A DNA stretch of 55,483 nucleotides from Candidatus Mediterraneibacter intestinipullorum (lineage in GTDB: Bacteria; Bacillota; Clostridia; Lachnospirales; Lachnospiraceae): the NCBI GenBank assembly GCA_019118665.1, contig DWYM01000121.1:1-55483 (forward strand), written 5' to 3'. The notes beneath the pieces were generated by a model that had not been told where the DNA came from, searched no databases, and saw only the letters and a program-made list of their open reading frames with translations. Shown here in pieces: positions 23,329 to 32,086 of this stretch (positions are counted from its first letter, which is position 1; every line of letters starts with the position of its first letter). Position numbers and translations under genes: made by a program.

Positions 23329-24732
23329 TTGTTTGCAGAAATCATCAACACACTCAGCAACCTGCTGTACAGCTACATACTGATCGTCCTTCTCCTGGCC
23401 GCGGGCATCTGGTTTTCCGTCCGCACCCGGTTTGTTCAGTTCCGTATGTTTATTGAATCCCTGCGTGTCGTAGCGCAGCCCGGAAGCGATGAGAGCGGAC
23501 TTTCCTCGTTCCAGGCACTCATGGTATCCACCGCGTCCAGAGTAGGGACCGGCAATATCGCCGGGATTTCCACCGCCATCTGTCTTGGCGGCGCGGGCGC
23601 GGTATTCTGGATGTGGCTGACCGCTTTCCTCGGAAGCGCGTCAGCGTTCATCGAGAGCACCCTTGCCCAGATCTACAAACACAGGGCAAAGGACGGCAGT
23701 TCTTACGGCGGACCTGCCTATTACATCCAGGCCGCCCTCAAAAAGCATTGGATCGGCGTTCTGTTTGCAGTCATGCTCATCATGACTTATATGGGCGGAT
23801 TTAATCTTGTGGCTTCTTTCAATATCGCGGATTCTTTCCGCGCTTATACCTTCTTTGATCCGGAGCTGACTCCCATCGTTGTCGGCATGATACTGGCGGT
23901 TATTTTTGCGGCATCTATTTTCGGGGGCAGCCGGCAGATTTCAAAGATCACAGGCGTCCTTGTTCCTGTCATGGGGGTCTTTTACCTGGCGGTCTCCCTC
24001 TTTATCATCGTCACCCATTACCAGCTCATTCCTCAGATGTTTTCTGACATCTTTGGAAATGCATTTGACCTCAACGCTATTTTCGGAGGGTTCGCGGGCT
24101 CCTGTGTCATGCATGGGATCAAGCGCGGGCTCTTCTCCAACGAGGCCGGCGTGGGCTCCGCGCCCAACGCGGCAGCCAGCGCTGCTGTATCCCATCCGGT
24201 CAAACAGGGACTGGTCCAGATGCTTTCTGTCTTCATCGACACCATCCTCATCTGCTCCGCGACAGCCTTCATGCTGCTGTGTTCCGGCATTGAGCCCGCA
24301 TCCGATCTTGCGGGAATGCCGTGGGTACAGGCGGCGGCTTCTGCTTCGCTGGGCGGATTCGGGACGATCTTTATCACCATCGCGCTCTGCCTGTTCGCAT
24401 TTACGACGCTGATCGGCAATTTCTACTATGCGGAAATGGGACTGAAATTCCTCTGCGGCAGAAAGCCGGGCAAAGCGCTGATCACCGCATTCCGCATCAT
24501 CGCCGCCCTGATCGTGCTCGTCGGAGCAACGATGGAATTCGGACTTGTATGGAATATGGCGGACGTGCTCATGGGCCTGATGGCCCTCATCAACCTGCCC
24601 GTCATCCTCATACTGGGAAGGCCCGCGATCCAGGCGATGTACGACTATACGAAGCAGAAAAAGGAAGGGAAAGATCCTGTATTCAGAGCGAAGGATATCC
24701 AGCTCAAGGATAAAACAGACTTTTGGAATTAA
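23329..24732 (+). CDS. AGCS-family alanine/glycine:cation symporter
   Basis: The 467-residue membrane protein has about 11 hydrophobic helices and AGCS hallmarks: SRVGTGNIAGISTAICLGGAGAVFW near 70-94, a GLFSNEAGVGSAPNAAA segment near 268-284, and ALCLFAFTTLIGNFYYAE near the end. Family members import small amino acids with sodium. The start is TTG at 23329, chosen because AGAGGA stands 7 bases upstream and no ATG is suitably placed. A second AGCS gene in the window (42637-44046) differs clearly. The gene ends before a strong hairpin. Confidence 0.92.
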   Translation: MFAEIINTLSNLLYSYILIVLLLAAGIWFSVRTRFVQFRMFIESLRVVAQPGSDESGLSSFQALMVSTASRVGTGNIAGISTAICLGGAGAVFWMWLTAFLGSASAFIESTLAQIYKHRAKDGSSYGGPAYYIQAALKKHWIGVLFAVMLIMTYMGGFNLVASFNIADSFRAYTFFDPELTPIVVGMILAVIFAASIFGGSRQISKITGVLVPVMGVFYLAVSLFIIVTHYQLIPQMFSDIFGNAFDLNAIFGGFAGSCVMHGIKRGLFSNEAGVGSAPNAAASAAVSHPVKQGLVQMLSVFIDTILICSATAFMLLCSGIEPASDLAGMPWVQAAASASLGGFGTIFITIALCLFAFTTLIGNFYYAEMGLKFLCGRKPGKALITAFRIIAALIVLVGATMEFGLVWNMADVLMGLMALINLPVILILGRPAIQAMYDYTKQKKEGKDPVFRAKDIQLKDKTDFWN

Positions 24733-24792
24733 ATCCGGTTTTGTGTGCGTTTAACCGATATCGCGGCAGGGCGCACATAAAAATAATATAGC

Positions 24793-24844
24793 CCCGCATA
24801 CTTTAATAACAGTTATACCACACTGTCATTAAAGTATGCGGGGG
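24793..24844 (+). terminator. Large hairpin after the symporter, overlapping the next ribosome site
   Basis: A perfect 16-bp stem (24793-24808 with 24829-24844), extended by ACAGT/ACTGT inside, lies between the symporter and the DUF6512-like gene. The 3' arm contains GCGGGG, which is part of the only Shine-Dalgarno-like stretch of the next gene, and TATTTT follows. Confidence 0.8.
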
Positions 24845-24850
24845 TATTTT

Positions 24851-25369
24851 ATGGATAACGAAAATATAAAACATACACGGCATTATCTTGCGGCAGGCCT
24901 TATCTTCACCGCAGTGCTCGGGACCCTGTCCCACTTCTTCTATGACTGGTCAGGGCAGAACCCTGTCGTTGCCCTGTCCTCTCCTGTCAGCGAATCCACA
25001 TGGGAACACATGAAGCTTGTCTTTTTTCCCATCCTTGTCTGGAGCCTTTTCCTGCCTTCCGGCATCCGGAAAAACTTTCCTTCTCTGCGTTCCGCGCTCC
25101 TTGCAGGAGGACTGCTGGGAACATGGAGCGTGCCTGTTCTTTTCTACACTTATTCCGGTATACTCGGCAAAAATATCGCGCTTATTAATATTGCCATCTT
25201 CTATATCGCTGTTCTCATCTCCTTCAGCGCCGCATGGAGACTGCGCGGATCTGCCGGGATAGAAAAAATCCGCCCTTTCATCATCTTTTTCTCCGTCTTG
25301 ATGACCGCGGCGTTTTTCCTGTTCACATTCTCTCCGCCGCAGCTCGGACTCTTTGCTGCACCGGTGTAA
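24851..25369 (+). CDS. DUF6512-like integral membrane protein
   Basis: The 172-residue protein has a short soluble N-terminus (MDNENIKHTRHY) and about five to six membrane helices. It carries a conserved-looking LSHFFYDWSG segment and an SESTWEHMKLVFFP segment, which I associate with the DUF6512 family of unknown function. The ATG at 24851 is preceded by GGGGGT, which lies in the 3' arm of a large hairpin, so translation may be restrained unless the stem is melted. It ends 3 bases before the end of the converging HD-domain gene. No function can be given. Confidence 0.75.
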   Translation: MDNENIKHTRHYLAAGLIFTAVLGTLSHFFYDWSGQNPVVALSSPVSESTWEHMKLVFFPILVWSLFLPSGIRKNFPSLRSALLAGGLLGTWSVPVLFYTYSGILGKNIALINIAIFYIAVLISFSAAWRLRGSAGIEKIRPFIIFFSVLMTAAFFLFTFSPPQLGLFAAPV

Positions 25370-25372
25370 ATG

Positions 25373-25954
25373 CTATGTGGCCCTGTTCTCTTTCATCCAG
25401 TCGGTATGGGCCGGGCCCGGTCCGAAATTCTTATTGACCAGCCGGCAGTACTCCTCATATGCCGGCATGCCCCCGAAGCGCTCCGCCAGAACATCCCTGA
25501 TGCCCTTGTAATACCAGGCGAGCGCTGATTTGCTCTGCATGCGGAACCGCGTCCAGAGGGCATCTCCCTCCTTCGGATAATCTCTGTCAATATCCCGCAT
25601 ATTGGAAAGCTTATCCGCCAGTCCGATCATCTGCACCTCTATGGGAGCGTCTTTCAGACGGCTGATGGTGGCGCCCTTGCGCTCTTCCCATGTTTTCGAC
25701 TTATCCTCACTCTCCTGGGAGACCATGTCTGCTACCCGGCTCCCAAACCGCAGCCTCAGCACATCCCAGGTGATCCCTCTGCAGTCCTCGATCGTATCGT
25801 GGAGCACAGCCGCGCAGATCACCTCCTCGTCCTTTGTCATCGTGGACACGATATCCGCCACCTCGATCGGGTGGACGATATAAGGCCGCCTCGTCCCTTT
25901 GCGAAACTGTCCTTCGTGTGCCTTCGCCGCAAACTCCATCGCATCATCAATCAT
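25373..25954 (-). CDS. HD-domain phosphohydrolase, SpoT/MESH1-like
   Basis: A 193-residue single-domain HD protein. It shows AAKAHEGQFRKGT and YIVHPIEVADIV with H28, AAVLHDTIED with H52-D53, and LADKLSNMRDI near 108-118. This is the pattern of the RelA/SpoT hydrolase domain found alone in MESH1-type small alarmone hydrolases. It could degrade (p)ppGpp or a related nucleotide. The start at 25954 has GGAGGG upstream; earlier in-frame ATGs at 26005 and 26056 lack one. A separate small alarmone synthetase gene is present 8 kb away. Activity is inferred from family. Confidence 0.82.
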   Translation of the reverse strand: MIDDAMEFAAKAHEGQFRKGTRRPYIVHPIEVADIVSTMTKDEEVICAAVLHDTIEDCRGITWDVLRLRFGSRVADMVSQESEDKSKTWEERKGATISRLKDAPIEVQMIGLADKLSNMRDIDRDYPKEGDALWTRFRMQSKSALAWYYKGIRDVLAERFGGMPAYEEYCRLVNKNFGPGPAHTDWMKENRAT

Positions 25955-26082
25955 GTTCTGCCCTCCACCGGCTGCTCCCGCCTGAAAACGATCTTCAAAT
26001 GTCATAACTGTCCGGCACTTTTCTATCCGCCGGACGATCCAGATAAATTTTATCACAGCCGGTCAGCAAGTACAACCGTTTC

Positions 26083-26120
26083 CCTTTATCTGTGTTTTCC
26101 TTTATCCCCTCCCCTTTATC
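26083..26120. repeat. Three direct repeats of CCTTTATC upstream of an SDR gene
   Basis: CCTTTATC occurs at 26083-26090, 26099-26106 and 26113-26120 (steps 16 and 14 bp), 24 bp upstream of a TATACT -10 (26144-26149). The first and third continue as CCCTTTATCTG. The arrangement suggests a direct-repeat regulator site. Confidence 0.5.
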
Positions 26121-26184
26121 TGGCGCTGAAAACACTTCCGTGTTATACTTGTTACACGATACACAAATGGGGAGGATTCTGACC

Positions 26185-26916
26185 ATGGACAAAAAAAATG
26201 TGCTTGTGACCGGCTCTTCCCGGGGGATCGGGCGCGCATGCGCTCTTGCCTTCGCAAAAGCCGGATATCATGTATTTATAAACTGCATACATTCCATAGA
26301 GAAGCTGGAATCTCTGGAAAAGGAGATCCTGGGAGCGGGCGGCTCCTGTACGCAGGTCCCCGGCGATGTGAGCGACCCGGACACGGCGCGCTCCATGTTC
26401 CGAAAAATCTCCACGGCCCGCGGCGGGCTTGACGTTCTTATAAATAACGCGGGGATCTCACATTTCGGGCTTTTGAGTGATATGTCCGACGCCCAATGGC
26501 GGGCTGTCATGGACACGAATCTCTCCTCCGCCTTCTACTGCTGCCGGGAAGCGATCCCCTATATGGTATCCAAAAAAGCGGGGAGGATCATCAATATTTC
26601 CTCTATTTGGGGCACGTCAGGCGCCTCCTGTGAAGCCGCCTACTCAGCCTCCAAAGCCGGCATCAACGGACTGACACAGGCGCTGGCAAAGGAACTTGCC
26701 CCAAGCAATATCCAGGTAAATGCCATTGCCTGCGGAGTGATCGATACCGAGATGAATGCCCGGCTGGATGCGGGAGAGCGAGAGGCCCTGAAAGAAGAGA
26801 TTCCCGCCGGGCGGTTCGGAACCGCGGAGGAAGCTGCCGCTCTTGCGCTCCTTCTCGCCGATGCTCCCGGTTATCTCACCGGACAGATCATCCGGTTGGA
26901 CGGCGGGATGTTATGA
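26185..26916 (+). CDS. SDR-family oxidoreductase (FabG-like)
   Basis: The 243-residue protein is a classical short-chain dehydrogenase. It has TGSSRGIG cofactor loop (9-16), NNAG at 87-90, Ser140, and the catalytic Y153-xxx-K157. The C-terminus ends QIIRLDGGML, as in 3-oxoacyl-ACP reductases. GGGGAGG precedes the ATG at 26185; longer readings upstream have no ribosome site. It stands alone rather than in a fatty-acid operon, so the substrate could be a different ketone or alcohol. Its last 29 bases overlap the end of the converging hflX gene. Confidence 0.9.
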   Translation: MDKKNVLVTGSSRGIGRACALAFAKAGYHVFINCIHSIEKLESLEKEILGAGGSCTQVPGDVSDPDTARSMFRKISTARGGLDVLINNAGISHFGLLSDMSDAQWRAVMDTNLSSAFYCCREAIPYMVSKKAGRIINISSIWGTSGASCEAAYSASKAGINGLTQALAKELAPSNIQVNAIACGVIDTEMNARLDAGEREALKEEIPAGRFGTAEEAAALALLLADAPGYLTGQIIRLDGGML

Positions 26917-28147
26917 GTTTTCCATATATATCCTTCGGTACATAGGCTTTCACCGCGATCCCTTCCGGCACATATTCCTCGGACAGGAGCTGTCCTCTGC
27001 TGCGGATAAGCTGGAGCATGCCCGCCTCCGAGAAATCATACATCCTCTCAATATAGATCATATCTTTCCTTATGATCTCAAGAAGCGCCTTTTTCAGCTC
27101 ATCCAGCCCCTGCCCGGTCTTCGCGGATGTGGGGATGGAATGATCAGCCTGAAAATCCTTCTGGTTTACAGGCGTCTCCAGTCTGTCCTGTTTATTAAAG
27201 AGGGTGATGACCGGCTTTCCCGCCGCACCGAGCAGGCGCAGCGTGTCATACACCACATACATCTGTTCATCCATCTGCGGGTTAGAAGCATCCACCACAT
27301 GGATGATGATATCCGCATATTTCACCTCTTCAAGCGTGCTCTTAAAAGCCTCCACCAGATGATGGGGGAGTTTTCGGATAAATCCCACTGTATCTGTGAG
27401 CAGGATCTCCTGGGTATTGTCCAGCATCAGAGACCGGGTGGTCGTATCCAGTGTGGAGAAGAGCATGGCGTCCTCCAGGATCCCTGCGTCTGTAAGCGCA
27501 TTTTCTATACTGCTCTTCCCCGCTGAGGTGTAGCCGACAAGAGCCGCCACTTTCAGTCCTGACTGCTGTCTCTGGCCGCGGATAAGCTCCCGGTGCTTCT
27601 CCACATCCTTCAGCTCCTGTTTGAGCCGGCTGATCCTCTCGCGGATGAGCCGGCGGTCCATTTCCAGCTTCTTCTCTCCGGGACCCCTGGTCCCAATGCC
27701 TCCTCCCAGCCGGGACAGCGACCTGCCAAGCCTGGTCAGGCGGGACGCCCGGTATCTGAGCTGTGCCAGCTCTACCTGTATCTTGCCCTCTCCGGAGACA
27801 GCCCTGGCGGCAAAGATATCCAGGATCAGGAGCGTCCGGTCGATCACCTTGCAGGACAGTTCCGCCTCCAGAGCGCCGAGCTGGGCGCTGGTCAGTTCGT
27901 CATCACAGATAATGCCTGTTGCCCCTGTCTCCCATATGAGCTCTTTTAACTCCAGCAGTTTCCCTTTTCCCACATACGTCACCGGATGGGCGGACTCTCT
28001 TGCCTGGATGAGTCTGCCGGCCACTTTTGCCCCGGCGGTCCTGGCCAGTTCTGCTAGCTCGTCAAGAGAGCGCAGCGCCGCCTCACCAGCCCCTGTATCA
28101 ACTCCTACGAGAATGACTGTCTCTTCTATCTGTTCCATATCGTACAT
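26888..28147 (-). CDS. hflX: Ribosome-associated GTPase HflX
   Basis: The 419-residue product has the HflX N-terminal domain (VTYVGKGKLLEL, CDDELTSAQLGALE), the conserved SRLGGGIGTRGPGEKKLE linker, and a GTPase domain. Domain motifs are GYTSAGKS (205-212), DTVGFIRKLP and NKQD. HflX splits stalled or idle ribosomes. GGAGGTAAG precedes the ATG at 28147. It is followed by nothing on its strand, as it overlaps the converging SDR gene by 29 bases. It lies after the terminator of the TPR lipoprotein gene. Confidence 0.96.
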   Translation of the reverse strand: MYDMEQIEETVILVGVDTGAGEAALRSLDELAELARTAGAKVAGRLIQARESAHPVTYVGKGKLLELKELIWETGATGIICDDELTSAQLGALEAELSCKVIDRTLLILDIFAARAVSGEGKIQVELAQLRYRASRLTRLGRSLSRLGGGIGTRGPGEKKLEMDRRLIRERISRLKQELKDVEKHRELIRGQRQQSGLKVAALVGYTSAGKSSIENALTDAGILEDAMLFSTLDTTTRSLMLDNTQEILLTDTVGFIRKLPHHLVEAFKSTLEEVKYADIIIHVVDASNPQMDEQMYVVYDTLRLLGAAGKPVITLFNKQDRLETPVNQKDFQADHSIPTSAKTGQGLDELKKALLEIIRKDMIYIERMYDFSEAGMLQLIRSRGQLLSEEYVPEGIAVKAYVPKDIYGKLITSRRPTG

Positions 28148-28170
28148 CGGTCTCTTACCTCCGCCCTGTC

Positions 28171-28199
28171 AAAAAACCGGCAGTGCATATGCACTACCG
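28171..28199 (-). terminator. Terminator after the TPR lipoprotein gene
   Basis: Stem CGGTAGTGCA/TGCACTGCCG (28178-28199, one G-T pair, TA loop) is followed on the minus strand by TTTTTT. The TAG stop of the upstream gene lies inside the stem. Confidence 0.88.
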
Positions 28200-28766
28200 T
28201 GTCTTTAAAAATTCTGCTTCCTTCTGCACTGTTTCGTCATCCGGATACTCGCTGAGATATTCTTCCCCCTTCTGGCGCGCGTTTTCCCAGTCCGCCAGAT
28301 TCTCATAGCAGATGATCTCATTATATTTCATCTCACGGATCATATCCGTATCCGGGGCTTCCTCTCCGTCAGCAATCTCCGCCAGCGCAAGCCCGGTCTG
28401 GATATACCCCAGGACAGCCGTGTAGTCTTCCTCGCTTTTCCAGGTCTGCATCCCGCATGATGCCATAAGATGATAGAGCTGTACCGTCTCCTCCGCTCCC
28501 AGATCCACTGCCTGCTGAAATGCCTCCAGCGCTTTTTCGTATTGGCCGGACTCATAATAAGCCATGCCAAGTCCCCTGTACCCTTCCGCAGCTTTTTCTC
28601 TGTCATCACTTTCCGCGGCTTTCTGAAACCGAGTCAGGGCCTCTGCGTAATTGCCTTCTTCAAGGGCTGCCGTTCCTTCCTTCTGGGGATTGGAGCATCC
28701 GCCCAGCATCCCCGCGGCAGATATGCACACTGCCGCCGCAAATATTAGTCTTCTCTTTATTTTCAT
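28194..28766 (-). CDS. TPR-repeat lipoprotein
   Basis: A 190-residue protein with a basic start, a hydrophobic helix and lipobox LGGC (Cys24), followed by helical TPR repeats. Typical pairs are AALEEGNYAEALTRFQKA and GMAYYESGQYEKALEAFQQA, with a further pair near the C-terminus. It should sit on the outer face of the membrane as a protein-interaction scaffold. Its ATG is 3 bases after the P-type ATPase stop and its GGAG lies inside that gene, so the two are co-translated. No partner is identifiable. It ends in TAG inside a terminator. Confidence 0.85.
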   Translation of the reverse strand: MKIKRRLIFAAAVCISAAGMLGGCSNPQKEGTAALEEGNYAEALTRFQKAAESDDREKAAEGYRGLGMAYYESGQYEKALEAFQQAVDLGAEETVQLYHLMASCGMQTWKSEEDYTAVLGYIQTGLALAEIADGEEAPDTDMIREMKYNEIICYENLADWENARQKGEEYLSEYPDDETVQKEAEFLKTR

Positions 28767-28769
28767 AAC

Positions 28770-30638
28770 TCATACTCCATAATCCGGATACTGCATCATC
28801 CAGAATGAATTTAAAATATTGATCAGCATGACAGCCATATCCGCGATGATCGCATTCTGCATGGTCACAAGCCCGAAGAATGCCATGACGATGAGGATCC
28901 CTTTCATCCCGATAGCAAATATCATATTCTGTTTAACTGATCTTAGCGTTGCTTTTGAGATACGGACCGCATTTATGATTTTGGACGGCTCATCCTTCAT
29001 CAGGATGATGTCCGCCGCTTCCAGAGCCGCATCCGCGCCCAGACCACCCATGGCGATACCAATATCCGCAAGCGCCAGGACCGGGGCGTCATTGATGCCA
29101 TCCCCGACAAATGCCAGTATCTCATCTTCCGTCTGGCCCTCCCGGAATTCTTCCAGCAGGGCCACCTTATCTTCCGGCATCAGTTCGGCATACACACTGT
29201 CGATTCCCAGCTCGCCCGCCACTTCCTCTGCCACCTGTTCATTGTCACCGGTCAGCATGACCGCGGACAGATCTTTTTTGCACATCCATCTCAGCAGCCT
29301 GGCAGCATCTCTCCGGATCATATCAGAGATCAGGATATACCCTGCATACTGCCTGTTAACCGCCACATAGACGGTCGTGCCAGCCTCCTCCACAGCCCGG
29401 CATCGGATTCCTTTTCGTTCCATCAGCCTCGTATTTCCCACACAGACTTCTCTTCCGTCCACGATCGCCCGGACGCCATACCCCGGCTGTTCTGCAATAT
29501 TAGACACACGAGTCCTATCCATAGCTTTCCCATACGCTTTCTGGAGAGACATGGCAACAGGATGGCTGGAATAAGATTCCGCCAGAACAGCGATTTCAAG
29601 CAGATCCTCTTTTTCCATCTTGTTTTGCGGGACAATGTCCTTTACATAGAACACACCTTCTGTAAGTGTTCCGGTCTTATCGAACACAAAAGTATCTACC
29701 AGTGTCAGCTTCTCCAGAAATCTCCCGCCTTTGATAAGTACGCCCTGTTTTGCCGCCGACCCGATCCCGCCCAGAAACGCCAGCGGGATAGATACCATAA
29801 GCCCGCACGGACATGCGGCCACAAGGATGATGAGCCCCCGATATATCCACTCGCCTTTTGCTTCGATAAACATCATCGGGGGAAGGATCACGGTCAAAAG
29901 CGCGATCAGGATCACGATGGGCGTATAGTATTTTGTGAATTTATCCGCAAAATGAATGCTTTCTGATCTGTTCTCATTAGCGCTCTCCACAAGCCGCATG
30001 ATCTTTGCCGCAGTGGAGTCGTTGTAGCGCTTTACCACCCTTGCCTGCAGAACGCTGTTGAGGTTGATGCTCCCGCTGTACAGCCGGTCTCCCTCCCACA
30101 CAACCCTTGGTTCAGATTCGCCGGTGAGCGCTTTCATGTCCACCGTGCCTGTTCCCTTTGTCACGACCGCGTCCACCGGGATCTTCTCTCCCGGCCGCAG
30201 GATGATGATCTGCCCCAGGAGAAGTTCCTGGGGCGGTACGACCCGCTCGGTTTCTCCGACTTTCAGATTCGCATATTCGGGACGGATATCTATAAATTTC
30301 GCGATCGACTTCCTTGTCCTGCTTAGGGATATCTCTTCTACCAGCTTTCCCACCTGGTAAAACAGCATTGCAGCCACAGCCTCCTTATGCCTGCCTACAG
30401 CAAAAGCGCCCGCTGTCGCGATGATCATCAGAAGATTCTCGTCCAGAAACTGCTTTTTTCTGAGCTTCTCTAACTGTTCCCAGTACGTTGTCCCGGAAAG
30501 CGCCGCGTACGCCAGCAGAAATAATATCGTCTCCAAAATCCCTGTTACGGACAGAAAAGACACCACTACCCATGCAATGACAGCCAGCAGCAGACCTGCT
30601 CCGATCTCTACACTCTTTTTCCTTGCCTTTTTCATCAT
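28770..30638 (-). CDS. Heavy-metal P1B-type ATPase (CadA/ZntA-like)
   Basis: The 622-residue membrane pump has an actuator motif LTGESEP (171-177), a metal-site CPCGL (276-280) in the sixth membrane helix, the phosphorylated Asp320 in DKTGTLT, the SSHP motif and GDGINDAP. These place it in the P1B group that exports Zn/Cd/Co-like or Cu-like ions. CPCGL instead of CPCAL is a minor variant. There is no N-terminal heavy-metal-associated domain or CxxC, so it is a short form. A promoter with TTGATG, 17 bp and TATACT lies upstream at 30712-30740. A TPR lipoprotein gene follows immediately. Confidence 0.92.
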   Translation of the reverse strand: MMKKARKKSVEIGAGLLLAVIAWVVVSFLSVTGILETILFLLAYAALSGTTYWEQLEKLRKKQFLDENLLMIIATAGAFAVGRHKEAVAAMLFYQVGKLVEEISLSRTRKSIAKFIDIRPEYANLKVGETERVVPPQELLLGQIIILRPGEKIPVDAVVTKGTGTVDMKALTGESEPRVVWEGDRLYSGSINLNSVLQARVVKRYNDSTAAKIMRLVESANENRSESIHFADKFTKYYTPIVILIALLTVILPPMMFIEAKGEWIYRGLIILVAACPCGLMVSIPLAFLGGIGSAAKQGVLIKGGRFLEKLTLVDTFVFDKTGTLTEGVFYVKDIVPQNKMEKEDLLEIAVLAESYSSHPVAMSLQKAYGKAMDRTRVSNIAEQPGYGVRAIVDGREVCVGNTRLMERKGIRCRAVEEAGTTVYVAVNRQYAGYILISDMIRRDAARLLRWMCKKDLSAVMLTGDNEQVAEEVAGELGIDSVYAELMPEDKVALLEEFREGQTEDEILAFVGDGINDAPVLALADIGIAMGGLGADAALEAADIILMKDEPSKIINAVRISKATLRSVKQNMIFAIGMKGILIVMAFFGLVTMQNAIIADMAVMLINILNSFWMMQYPDYGV

Positions 30639-30711
30639 TCCTTTTTCCCTTTAACTTCCTCTGACTTCTGGTCTGCATTCCCCGCCAGCCAGTAAAATGA
30701 CCCCTCAGTAC

Positions 30712-30740
30712 AGTATATCGAAAAGAGGCAAAAGCATCAA
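30712..30740 (-). promoter_or_regulatory. Promoter of the P-type ATPase unit
   Basis: Minus strand TTGATG (30735-30740), 17 bp, TATACT (30712-30717), 74 bases upstream of the ATG. No clear metal-regulator palindrome was seen. Confidence 0.65.
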
Positions 30741-30798
30741 GATATTTTGCGTTTTAACAGCCTATCTTAAGAAAAAATTACGATACTCCCACGGCAGG

Positions 30799-30827
30799 TT
30801 CACAAAATCTGTGCCATCTGATATAAT
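30799..30827 (+). promoter_or_regulatory. Promoter of the zinc-ribbon/membrane protein unit
   Basis: TTCACA (30799-30804), 17 bp, TATAAT (30822-30827) with an upstream TG (TGA-TATAAT). It is 43 bases before the zinc-ribbon ATG and indicates that the split gene is transcribed. Confidence 0.75.
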
Positions 30828-30870
30828 AAAGTCAATTATCTGATTCCGGTATGAGAGGTGAAGAGAGAAT

Positions 30871-30957
30871 ATGACAGGCAAATGCAGTTTATGCGGCAGC
30901 CGGCTGGATAATGGAAAGTGCGTATTCTGCCGTCTTGATAATAAAATGTACGGATAG
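30871..30957 (+). CDS. Short zinc-ribbon ORF, in frame with the next gene
   Basis: This 28-codon ORF encodes two CxxC knuckles (CSLC and CVFC, 10 residues between) typical of the zinc-ribbon at the N-terminus of many Firmicute membrane proteins. GAGGTGAAGAGAG lies upstream of the ATG. It stops at TAG (30955-30957). The next gene starts in the same frame only two codons later, so the ribbon looks like the natural N-terminus of that protein. Either a nonsense change split one gene or both parts are made separately by coupled translation. Confidence 0.7.
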   Translation: MTGKCSLCGSRLDNGKCVFCRLDNKMYG

Positions 30958-30963
30958 GAATAT

Positions 30964-32001
30964 ATGAGGGATTCTTACCGTCTGCCGTCTACCGGTGCAG
31001 ATACCGGAGCCCGGAAATCCGAGTCCGCGCACCGTGGGAAAATACCGCGGATGCCAGGGACTCCCGGTACCACAAAAACCCAGGCCGGCAGCGTTCAGCG
31101 GCAAACAGTCTCCGCTGCTCCTCCACAGCGGAATCATCACACCCGCATAAATAGTCCGGACTTTCAGTCAAAAAAATACAGGACAGTCACCCTGATCATT
31201 ATCCTTATGATCGTGATATGTGTGTTCGGCCCCGCATTGATCCGGATCGTCAGGTCCATGCTCGAAGCCGGCTCTTCCTCCGATGGGAACTCCTGGCTGA
31301 CAGGCATAGAAAGCATTTTCTCAGACGACAGCGACGTTTCCCATACCTATGAGGATCATAATCCTTATGAATATGTAACAAGGGAAATCCCCGGTACAGG
31401 CAGTACATACGAAACTGCCATCGGAAGCGGCGTTTATCAGGTCGGCATTCATATGCCGGAAGGCGTCTACCACGCAGAGCTCGCGTACGGAAACGGAGGC
31501 CTTCAGATATCTGACACTGAAAATCTTATCTATGAATCCATATGGTTCGGCGAGGATGGGCTAGATGATGAAGTGACGGAAACGGATGACCTGCGGCTGT
31601 ATAACGGAGCGCAGATGGCCATCAGCGGCAGCGCTGCCCTGACATTTTCGACGTCTAACGCACAGCCTCTCACGCAGGATATAACAGCCAATCCACTGAC
31701 AGGATCTGTTGTTCTGAATGAAGGGACTTACACAGTGGGAGAAGACATACTTCCTGAAGGCATCTATGATGTTATCGTGAAAGAATTCGAAGGCTATGCG
31801 TCTTTCAACCTGGATCTTCTCTATCCCAACGGCTCCAATAAGTTTCTGTGGACGGCCAGGGACAGTGCTTCTCCCGGGGGAAGGCTCAGGAATATCATCC
31901 TCCCCGCGGGAACAGAGATCACACTCATCGGCGACCCCGCTGAGTTCCTTCCGGGCGAAGGATATTTTGAAGCTGATTACGCAGAATACCCATGGAACTG
32001 A
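30964..32001 (+). CDS. Single-span membrane protein with repeated extracellular beta domain
   Basis: The 345-residue product has a basic, Ser/Thr/Pro-rich cytoplasmic region (1-70), one membrane helix (about 75-96), and an extracytoplasmic region with two related modules. The modules share the pattern YxVGxxxPEGxYxxxV near 159-175 and 254-268. I do not recognise a named family. It begins in frame with the 28-codon zinc ribbon, separated by TAG and two codons, so the full-length form would be a cytoplasmic zinc ribbon, linker, membrane helix and sensor-like ectodomain. AGGA upstream of the ATG could allow separate initiation. Function unknown; sensing or envelope role is inference. Confidence 0.7.
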   Translation: MRDSYRLPSTGADTGARKSESAHRGKIPRMPGTPGTTKTQAGSVQRQTVSAAPPQRNHHTRINSPDFQSKKYRTVTLIIILMIVICVFGPALIRIVRSMLEAGSSSDGNSWLTGIESIFSDDSDVSHTYEDHNPYEYVTREIPGTGSTYETAIGSGVYQVGIHMPEGVYHAELAYGNGGLQISDTENLIYESIWFGEDGLDDEVTETDDLRLYNGAQMAISGSAALTFSTSNAQPLTQDITANPLTGSVVLNEGTYTVGEDILPEGIYDVIVKEFEGYASFNLDLLYPNGSNKFLWTARDSASPGGRLRNIILPAGTEITLIGDPAEFLPGEGYFEADYAEYPWN

Positions 32002-32086
32002 CAGGCAGCCTCCTGGAAAACCAGGGCAAATGTATCTGGGGCAGACAACACAATAACAGCTATCGTGAAAGGAGAAACAAAACTCG

